19,490 nucleotides of DNA from JAADGZ01 sp964596835 (GTDB lineage Bacteria > Pseudomonadota > Gammaproteobacteria > UBA6429 > Thiohalophilaceae). This document shows, piece by piece, positions 7,306-12,940 of the stretch; position 1 is the first letter of the stretch, and each line of letters starts with the position of its first letter. Position numbers and translations under genes: made by a program. The notes below the pieces were generated by a model. It had not been told where the DNA came from. It saw only the letters and a program-made list of their open reading frames with translations, and made no database searches. The stretch covers positions 1-19,490 of the forward strand of contig CAZQVV010000047.1 in the NCBI GenBank assembly GCA_964596835.1, read 5' to 3'.

Positions 7306-8702
7306 GCATAGTCCCCCTCATAGGCGTTGTTCGAAATGAAGTTTTCAAACTTGGTGTATTGACCGATGAAAGTCAGGCGCGACATGCCGATGGGACCATT
7401 ACGCTGTTTGCCGATAATAATTTCTGCCGTACCTTTATCCGAACTTTCTTCATTGTAGACTTCGTCACGGTAAATAAAGACGATTAAATCGGCATCCTGC
7501 TCAATCGCACCCGACTCACGCAAATCCGACATGATCGGGCGCTTGTTGGGACGCTGTTCGAGTCCGCGGTTAAGCTGTGACAGGGCGATCACCGGCACGC
7601 TCAGTTCCTTGGCCAGGGCCTTTAATGAGCGTGAGATTTCGGAAATCTCGGTGGCCCGGTTTTCTGAACTTCCCCGGGTCTGCATCAGTTGCAGGTAATC
7701 GATCACGATCAGATCCAGGCTGCCGTGATCTCGCTTGATGCGCCTGGCGCGAGCGCGAATTTCCATGGGATTAAGGCTGGGCGTATCATCAATAAAAATA
7801 TTTCTATCATTCAGAATACCCATTGCCGAGGCCAGACGTGGCCAGTCAGCATCATCAAGCTGACCGGTTCGGATCTTGTGCTGGTCAATGCGGCCCAGGG
7901 ACGACAGCATGCGCATAACCAGCGACTCGCCCGGCATTTCCATACTGAATACGAGTACCGCCGAGTTGTTTTTGATCGCGGCATTTTCGACGATGTTCAT
8001 GGCAAAGGTCGTCTTGCCCATCGAGGGCCGCCCGGCAATGATGATCAGATCTGAATTCTGCAAGCCCGAAGTTTTGCTATCAAAGTCTGTGAAACCAGTG
8101 GGAATGCCGGTATAGGCGGACGGGTTCTGATACAGCTTGTCGATCCGATCCACGGCCCTGGTCAGCAGCGTCTTGATGCCGATATAGCCGGAACGCGCAC
8201 GCGCACCGCTCTCAGCAATGTCAAACACCTGTTTTTCAGCCCGATCCAGAATCTCGTCACTGTGTCGGCCTTCAGGATGATAGGCGGTATTAGCAATCTC
8301 CGTGGTCACCCGGATCAGGTTACGCAGCACGGCTTTTTCCCGCACGATTTTTGCATAGGCGCCAATATTGGCGGCTGTGGGGGTGTAATTGGAGAGCGTG
8401 CCCAGGTAGGCCAGGCCACCAACTTCATCCAGCCTGCCATGCCCATCCAGCCACTCTTTCAGGGTTATGGGATCAAAGGGCTGATCTTCTTCAGCAAGGG
8501 TGGCAATCGCCTGAAAAATCAGCCGGTGATCGCGGCGGTAGAAATCCTCTTCGGTCATCAGCTCAACGACTTGATCCCAGGTGGAATTATCGATCATCAG
8601 GCCACCCAGCACCGACTGCTCCGCATCAATGGAATGCGGCGGCATGCGCAACGCATCATTTTCCATTTCGGGACCCGGGGCGGGAAAAGCGATTTCTTGC
8701 AT
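7302..8702 (-). CDS. dnaB: Replicative DNA helicase DnaB
   Basis: This hexameric 5'-3' helicase unwinds the replication fork. Of 466 aa, the N-terminal DnaB domain carries PPHSIDAEQSVLGGLMID (about 21-38). The RecA-like domain carries Walker A GRPSMGKT (224-231), then VFSMEMPGESLVMRML, Walker B DLIVIDYLQLM, and SQLNRGLEQRPNKRPIMSDL with the usual arginine region. It ends with the GPIG...F..Y.KFEN type C-terminus. I chose ATG 8702 because GGAG lies five bases upstream; a GTG two codons earlier (8708) overlaps that site. No intein is present, unlike in some dnaB genes. A minus-strand TATAAT at 8815-8820 could be its -10 box, but its -35 is poor. alr follows with a 4-bp overlap. Confidence 0.97.
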   Translation of the reverse strand: MQEIAFPAPGPEMENDALRMPPHSIDAEQSVLGGLMIDNSTWDQVVELMTEEDFYRRDHRLIFQAIATLAEEDQPFDPITLKEWLDGHGRLDEVGGLAYLGTLSNYTPTAANIGAYAKIVREKAVLRNLIRVTTEIANTAYHPEGRHSDEILDRAEKQVFDIAESGARARSGYIGIKTLLTRAVDRIDKLYQNPSAYTGIPTGFTDFDSKTSGLQNSDLIIIAGRPSMGKTTFAMNIVENAAIKNNSAVLVFSMEMPGESLVMRMLSSLGRIDQHKIRTGQLDDADWPRLASAMGILNDRNIFIDDTPSLNPMEIRARARRIKRDHGSLDLIVIDYLQLMQTRGSSENRATEISEISRSLKALAKELSVPVIALSQLNRGLEQRPNKRPIMSDLRESGAIEQDADLIVFIYRDEVYNEESSDKGTAEIIIGKQRNGPIGMSRLTFIGQYTKFENFISNNAYEGDYA

Positions 8703-9066
8703 GAACACTCCAGATAGACACGTAGTCCGGCATTACGGACAAACCATTTCCAGACGGCTGTTGTGGCTCGCCTGGAACGGCTCATTATTCAAGGTGCATC
8801 CTGCACAGAAGATTATTATAGGGTGTATCGATCCGTGCCGGTTCTATACCGGCTTCGACACAAGGGAGAGAATAGCATTAAGGATGCAGGATGGTAATAC
8901 GCTGCTGTCACAGACAGAAAAAAATTTATGGCCCACAACTGAAAAAAACCGCAGAGGAAGAAACAGAGAACACTATTTCTTACTTCAAGATAGAAAAAGC
9001 CCGAGATGAACCTTTTCTATCTAAATTCTAAATAGCTGTTCCAAATACCCGTATACTCTAAGAATT
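8703..9066. other. Gene-free spacer upstream of dnaB
   Basis: I see no credible gene here. It holds a possible dnaB -10 box (minus-strand TATAAT, 8815-8820) and a small hairpin GCCGGT/ACCGGC (8837-8842 with 8848-8853). A longer imperfect hairpin pairs AGATAGAAAAAG (8988-8999) with CTTTTCTATCT (9012-9022). The stretch 8930-8980 is purine-rich, with AGAGGAAGAAACAGAG-like repeats. Confidence 0.5.
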
Positions 9067-9243
9067 GCCGCTCGTTAGGAATNNNNNNNNNNNNNNNNNN
9101 NNNNNNNNNNNNNNNNNNNNNNNNNNNNNNNNNNNNNNNNNNNNNNNNNNNNNNNNNNNNNNNNNNNNNNNNNNNNNNNNNNGCCGTTCGTTAGGAATCG
9201 CCGTTCGTTAGGAATCGCCGTTCGTCCTGAGCTTGTCGAAGGG
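9067..9243. repeat. 17-bp tandem repeat array ending in a reverse copy of the dispersed repeat, interrupted by an assembly gap
   Basis: Units of GCCGTTCGTTAGGAATC stand at 9067-9082 (one mismatch, last base lost in the gap), 9183-9199 and 9200-9216. A further start, GCCGTTCG, runs into TCCTGAGCTTGTCGAAGGG (9225-9243). That last string is the reverse complement of the core seen at 43-67 and 5888-5913. The distance across the N run (116 bp) is not a multiple of 17, so the true gap length here is not 100. Confidence 0.7.
9083..9182. other. Assembly gap of exactly 100 N
   Basis: The run contains no sequence. Its round length suggests a placeholder for a gap of unknown size, caused by the 17-bp tandem array around it. 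Confidence 0.95.
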
Positions 9244-9280
9244 CCACAAATAGATTAACACAGCATTTCCACGCTCATAG

Positions 9281-9316
9281 TTCGACAAGGGTTTTCCTGA
9301 GCGACGTCGAAGGACT
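9281..9316. repeat. Degenerate copy of the TTCGACAAG/CTGAGC...GTCGAAGG repeat
   Basis: TTCGACAAGGGTTTTCCTGAGCGACGTCGAAGGA holds both half-motifs of the dispersed repeat in opposite orientations. It lies between the 17-bp array and the rplI 3' end and could form a hairpin downstream of rplI. Confidence 0.5.
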
Positions 9317-9373
9317 CACCACAAACGTGAAAATTCACAAGTGTTCTGGTATCGGAAACACTTATTTAGTGAC

Positions 9374-9823
9374 TCACTCGGCTTCAACCACAATAGAGAT
9401 GCTTTGCACCACATCAGAATGCAGGTGGATTTCCAGCTCGTATTCACCGACCATGTGGATAGGCCCTTCCGGCATGCCGACTTCACGTCTGACGACTTCT
9501 TCACCGGCAGCCGTAATCGCCTCGGCAATATCCGCGACGCTAACCGAGCCAAATAATTTACCTTCATCACCCGCATTGGTTTTGATCACTATCTGCGCCA
9601 GCGCGGCTAGTTTTTCCGCCCGGGCCTGCGCAATGGTCAGCGCTTCTCCGGCTACTTTTTCAAGCTCGGTGCGGCGAGCTTCAAATGCTTCGATATTGGC
9701 CTTGTTTGCCGGCACCGCTTTCCTGGATGGAACCAGGAAATTGCGTCCATATCCCGGTTTTACCGTTACTCTGTCACCCAGATTGCCCAGGTTGGCTACT
9801 TTCTCCAGAAGAATCACTTCCAT
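9374..9823 (-). CDS. rplI: 50S ribosomal protein L9
   Basis: The 149 residues are the same length as E. coli L9. The N-terminal rRNA-binding domain starts MEVILLEKVANLGNLGD and has VKPGYGRNFLVP, the L9 signature. A long connecting helix (about 40-75) follows, then a C-terminal domain with LFGSVSVADIAEAI. L9 binds 23S rRNA near the L1 stalk base and helps maintain reading frame. I chose ATG 9823 because it gives the conserved N-terminus; GAGG lies nine bases upstream, and an in-frame GTG directly before the ATG is possible. The gene is the last of the rpsF-rpsR-DUF2232-rplI run. Confidence 0.97.
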   Translation of the reverse strand: MEVILLEKVANLGNLGDRVTVKPGYGRNFLVPSRKAVPANKANIEAFEARRTELEKVAGEALTIAQARAEKLAALAQIVIKTNAGDEGKLFGSVSVADIAEAITAAGEEVVRREVGMPEGPIHMVGEYELEIHLHSDVVQSISIVVEAE

Positions 9824-9891
9824 CACGATGTACCTCAATTTATCTTCAAAAATTATTATGTTAAAGGAGATCCAGGACAGAGATATCAGAC

Positions 9892-10848
9892 TCAGCCCGT
9901 CCCCCTTGTGTTTCGACGTCCAAATTTAGTGCGAAAATCCAACCAGTTATCCGCTATACCCAGCAGCGCCAGGAGTACCGGAGTAAACGGTAACCCGGAC
10001 AGCAGCAGAACGTACAAAGCCACCAGCCAGGCTTGCTTCAACGACCAGGTCTTGGTTAGCGCATGTCCAATCGCCAGTCCCTGAAACAGAAAAACCACCA
10101 CCACGGGTGACAGCATGTTTGCCAGAAGATCCGCCCCGACGCCTTTGCCCAGAAGCCTGGGGCCAAGCAGAGCGGCCGCCAACAACGCCAGTGCTGCCAG
10201 TGCAACCGTTGCACCAAAACGCAGTTGATGAAACTCCGTCTGGAAGCCTCCTGGATTATACAGACCCGCCTGCCAGCGCCGAGCAATAAACAAGCTGGCC
10301 ACGGCACTGATCAACAGAAAAGCCGTCAGCGATCCCGTCATCAGATGGCTGGCTTTCAGCAATTCTGCCTCCAGCTTAGTCCGATCATGAAAGACCATGC
10401 CAGCCTTTTCCAGTACCGGCAACACTTCAGTGGTGAAGTGCTGGTACCACCAGGTGGCCGGATCGCCCGTAAGCAGGAAAAATCCGCCAACAGCGATGAT
10501 CCCCAGCAGGCAGCCTACCAACAAGGTCAGATTTAGCGACACCGTTTGTCGCAGCACCAGAGACAGAAACCAGACCGGTAACCAGGCCAGCAGAGCAAAA
10601 GCGAGAACCGCAAAGGGGTTACCCGGAACCAGCAGACCAAGCAGTGATACAATCAGGCTTCCACCCAACAGAATCAACAGACCTTCACGCACCCCCTGCA
10701 CCAGGGTAACCAGCCCCACCACAGCGCCACTGAAAAAACTAAGCGGCCAGCTCAGTGGCATCAGCATCAAGGCCAACGGTAGCAAGCCTGAGGCGACCAG
10801 CAGCGCCTGCACGCGGCCCCGCATGACATAGGCAGCCAAGCCTTTCAT
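9892..10848 (-). CDS. DUF2232 (YybS-like) multispanning membrane protein
   Basis: This 318-aa protein is strongly hydrophobic, with roughly eight to nine membrane segments: for example about 13-50, 55-100, 105-126, 170-190, 208-230, 240-262 and 268-292. A hydrophilic loop lies around 127-165 (GDPATWWYQHFTTEVLPVLEKAG). Its position between rpsR and rplI is the hallmark place of the DUF2232 membrane protein in gammaproteobacteria. The family has no firmly established biochemical role. It is inner-membrane, and probably co-transcribed with its ribosomal neighbours, with 51 bp to rpsR and 68 bp to rplI. The family call comes from topology, length and context together. Confidence 0.85.
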   Translation of the reverse strand: MKGLAAYVMRGRVQALLVASGLLPLALMLMPLSWPLSFFSGAVVGLVTLVQGVREGLLILLGGSLIVSLLGLLVPGNPFAVLAFALLAWLPVWFLSLVLRQTVSLNLTLLVGCLLGIIAVGGFFLLTGDPATWWYQHFTTEVLPVLEKAGMVFHDRTKLEAELLKASHLMTGSLTAFLLISAVASLFIARRWQAGLYNPGGFQTEFHQLRFGATVALAALALLAAALLGPRLLGKGVGADLLANMLSPVVVVFLFQGLAIGHALTKTWSLKQAWLVALYVLLLSGLPFTPVLLALLGIADNWLDFRTKFGRRNTRGTG

Positions 10849-10899
10849 TTGCGTACTTTCAGCCTTGTCATTTTAGCCAAGGGCCGGAAGCCAATGCCT

Positions 10900-11127
10900 T
10901 TATTTGTGCGAATCGGTATAAGGCAGTAATGCCAGATAACGCGCACGCTTGACGGCGGTAGCCAGCTGACGCTGGTAACGTGCTTTGGTGCCTGTAATGC
11001 GGCTGGGCACAATCTTGCCGCTTTCGGTAACATTCGCTTTCAGCAATGCCAGATCCTTGTAGTCAATCTCCTTGATACCGTCTGCGGTAAAACGGCAAAA
11101 CTTTCTGCGTCTAAAAAAACGTGCCAT
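10900..11127 (-). CDS. rpsR: 30S ribosomal protein S18
   Basis: The 75 aa run nearly collinear with E. coli S18: MARFFRRRKFCRFTADGIKE, then IDYKDLALLKANVTESGKIV and PSRITGTKARYQRQLATAVK, ending LLPYTDSHK. S18 pairs with S6 on the 30S platform. I chose ATG 11127 as the family start, with GAGGAA about nine bases upstream; a TTG two codons earlier is too close to that site. It lies 42 bp after rpsF, as in most bacteria. Confidence 0.98.
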   Translation of the reverse strand: MARFFRRRKFCRFTADGIKEIDYKDLALLKANVTESGKIVPSRITGTKARYQRQLATAVKRARYLALLPYTDSHK

Positions 11128-11169
11128 TTTCAAATTCCTCTAAAATGTTGTTAAGCAATCGGTGCAAAC

Positions 11170-11952
11170 TCAGGCTTCTTCGGTTGCCGGTTTGACCTCA
11201 TCGGTCTCGGCTGCCGGCGCGGCTTCGTTCGAATCAGCGGCGGGTTTGGCTTCGTTCGAACCAGCAGCGGGTTTGGCTTCGTTCGAACCAGCAGCGGGTT
11301 TGGCTTCGTTCGAACCAGCAGNNNNNNNNNNNNNNNNNNNNNNNNNNNNNNNNNNNNNNNNNNNNNNNNNNNNNNNNNNNNNNNNNNNNNNNNNNNNNNN
11401 NNNNNNNNNNNNNNNNNNNNNACCAGCAGCGGGTTTGGCTTCGTTCGAACCAGCAGCGGGTTTGGCTTCGTTCGAATCAGCGGCGGGTTTGACTTCGTTC
11501 GAATCAGCGGCGGGTTTGACTTCGTTCGAACCAGCAGCGGGTTTGGCTTCTTCGGTTGTGCCTGCCGGTGCGGCTTCGCTATTTGGAGCAGGTGTTGCGC
11601 TGCGCTCTGGCCGAGGGGAACGTTCTTCACGCTCGTCTTTTTTGGCCATTTGTGATTCTTCCGTAATCGCTCCGTCACGACGGATAATCAGATTACGGAT
11701 GACGGCATCATTGAAGCGAAACCCGCTTTCCAGTTCATCCAGGGTGTCCTGTCCACACTCGATATTCATCATCACGTAATGGGCTTTGTGGATTTTCTGG
11801 ATGGGATAAGCCAGCAAACGCCGCCCCCAGTCTTCAAGACGATGGATTTTGCCGGCATTGCCTTCAATCGTGGCGCGATAGCGATCGATCATGCCTGAAA
11901 CTTGTTCGCTCTGATCAGGGTGGACCAGAAACACGATTTCGTAGTGTCTCAT
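11170..11952 (-). CDS. rpsF: 30S ribosomal protein S6 with a long tandem-repeat C-terminal tail (interrupted by a gap)
   Basis: Residues 1 to about 100 are a normal S6: MRHYEIVFLVHPDQSEQV, then the RLEDWGRRLLAYPIQKIHKAHYV region and FRFNDAVIRNLIIRRD. S6 usually ends near 95-135 aa. Here the frame goes on through a low-complexity tail of 9-residue units, SNEAKPAAG with V, D and G variants. Nine units or more are visible, plus 100 N, ending ATEEA. With the gap as drawn the protein is 260 aa. E. coli S6 also has an acidic tail, which RimK extends with glutamates; a tail of this length is unusual. Each unit is charge-neutral (one Glu, one Lys). I chose ATG 11952 because AAGGGAG lies four bases upstream and MRHYE is the family start; an upstream in-frame extension to 12021 would destroy the leader. 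Confidence 0.93.
   Translation of the reverse strand: MRHYEIVFLVHPDQSEQVSGMIDRYRATIEGNAGKIHRLEDWGRRLLAYPIQKIHKAHYVMMNIECGQDTLDELESGFRFNDAVIRNLIIRRDGAITEESQMAKKDEREERSPRPERSATPAPNSEAAPAGTTEEAKPAAGSNEVKPAADSNEVKPAADSNEAKPAAGSNEAKPAAGXXXXXXXXXXXXXXXXXXXXXXXXXXXXXXXXXXAGSNEAKPAAGSNEAKPAAGSNEAKPAADSNEAAPAAETDEVKPATEEA
11227..11550. repeat. 27-bp in-frame tandem repeat in rpsF
   Basis: Units begin GTTCGAA(C/T)CAGC at 11227, 11254, 11281 and 11308, and after the gap at 11416 (partial), 11443, 11470, 11497 and 11524. Unit starts on the two sides of the N run differ by exactly 108 bp, four units, so the array stays in phase across the gap. Units nearest the ends are the most diverged, as expected for an array that expands from the middle. 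Confidence 0.9.
11322..11421. other. Assembly gap of exactly 100 N inside rpsF
   Basis: This is probably a placeholder gap where identical 27-bp units could not be assembled. The copy number in the tail of S6 is therefore unknown, although the reading frame is preserved with the gap as drawn. Confidence 0.95.
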
Positions 11953-11956
11953 ACTG

Positions 11957-12001
11957 CTCCCTTCGGGTTGTAGCCTTCCGCCGTTGCGGTAAGGCAAGGA
12001 G
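11957..12001 (-). promoter_or_regulatory. Candidate S6:S18-binding leader of rpsF
   Basis: On the minus strand CUCCUU (12001-11996) can pair with the Shine-Dalgarno strand AAGGGAG (11963-11957). Inside lies a perfect GCCUU/AAGGC stem (11995-11991 with 11977-11973). Between the two stems, on the 3' side, is UACAACCCG, which ends in CCG. A hairpin with a CCG-containing bulge next to the rpsF start is the known motif bound by the S6:S18 complex to repress its own mRNA. Here the outer stem would also hide the ribosome site. A TACAAT -10-like box (forward 12011-12016) lies just upstream, without a convincing -35. Confidence 0.6.
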
Positions 12002-12110
12002 TTAACATAAATTGTACGCACCCAAACCTCAGATGAACCGAGCCGGGACGTTGGAAAACGGCGATTTTACTTAAAGCGGGGAAAAGATACAAGATAAAAA
12101 AACGCAGGGT

Positions 12111-12141
12111 AAAAGGGGAGGCAACCTGTACTTCCCCTTTT
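12111..12141 (-). terminator. Possible intrinsic terminator of rlmB
   Basis: On the minus strand AAAAGGGGA (12141-12133) pairs with TCCCCTTTT (12119-12111): a 9-bp stem, a 13-nt loop and four U at the end of the stem. It begins at the rlmB stop codon. The U-tract is short, so efficiency is uncertain. Confidence 0.45.
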
Positions 12142-12893
12142 TACTCTTTTTGCTTTCTTTGTCTTAAGGCTTCATAAAGACAGATGCCCGTACTGACCGA
12201 CACATTGAGGCTCTGCACGCTGCCGCACATGGGCAAACGAATGAGCTGGTCGCAGTGCTCACGCGTAAGCCGACGCAAACCACTGCCCTCCGCCCCCATC
12301 ACCAGCGCCAACGGGCCACGCAGATCAGCCGCGTAAATATCCTGTGCGGTTTCAACATCGGTGCCGGTCAACCAGATCCCCTGTTTCTGCAACATGCGCA
12401 GGCTGCGGGCAAGATTCGTCACCTGCACAAAAGGAACAGTTTCAGCCGCGCCACAAGCCACCTTACGCACCGTACCGGTCAAACCACAGGCCTTGTCACG
12501 GGGCGCAATTACAGCATGCACACCGGCAGCATCGGCCGTGCGCAAACAAGCGCCCAGGTTATGCGGATCGGTCACACCGTCCAGAACCAGTAAAAAGGGG
12601 GGATCTCGTAACGCGGCAAGAAAGGTCTTCAGCCACGTCTCATCCTTGGCAGGCTCTGCTGAGACCGCAGCCGCCACTCCCTGATGACGAACCTCACCCA
12701 CCAGGGTATCCAGCTCTTCCCGCTTAATCTTTTTAATCTCAATACCGGCTTCGCGCGCCAGCAGCATCAGTTTCTGCGCCCGCGCATCGCGGCGAGCATG
12801 TTCCAGCCACAACGCTGAAATAGTCTCGGGTTCTTTTTCCAGCGCGGCCTGCACCGCATGCAGGCCATAAATATAATTCAGACGTAAAGACAT
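12141..12893 (-). CDS. rlmB: 23S rRNA (guanosine-2'-O-)-methyltransferase RlmB
   Basis: This SPOUT-class enzyme methylates the 2'-O of G2251 (E. coli numbering) in the peptidyl-transferase P-loop of 23S rRNA, using SAM. The 250 aa are of normal length. The N-terminal substrate-binding domain starts YIYGLHAVQAAL. The knot domain shows the three SPOUT motifs: DPHNLGACLRTADAAGV, then LVMGAEGSGLRRLT, then RLPMCGSVQSLNVSVSTGIC. I chose ATG 12893 because MSLRLNYIYGLHAV fits the family start, although no good ribosome site is visible. The rlmB start lies 47 bp downstream of the rnr stop, and the rnr-rlmB order is conserved in gammaproteobacteria, so the two are likely one transcript. Confidence 0.96.
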   Translation of the reverse strand: MSLRLNYIYGLHAVQAALEKEPETISALWLEHARRDARAQKLMLLAREAGIEIKKIKREELDTLVGEVRHQGVAAAVSAEPAKDETWLKTFLAALRDPPFLLVLDGVTDPHNLGACLRTADAAGVHAVIAPRDKACGLTGTVRKVACGAAETVPFVQVTNLARSLRMLQKQGIWLTGTDVETAQDIYAADLRGPLALVMGAEGSGLRRLTREHCDQLIRLPMCGSVQSLNVSVSTGICLYEALRQRKQKE

Positions 12894-12940
12894 AAGTGCG
12901 CTATTTATTTATAGGCAGAATTTAACTTAACGTCTTGACC

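Noticed and set aside
11227..11550. 27-bp repeats that might be a CRISPR array
   Set aside because: The repeats are head to tail without spacers and are read as protein in rpsF.
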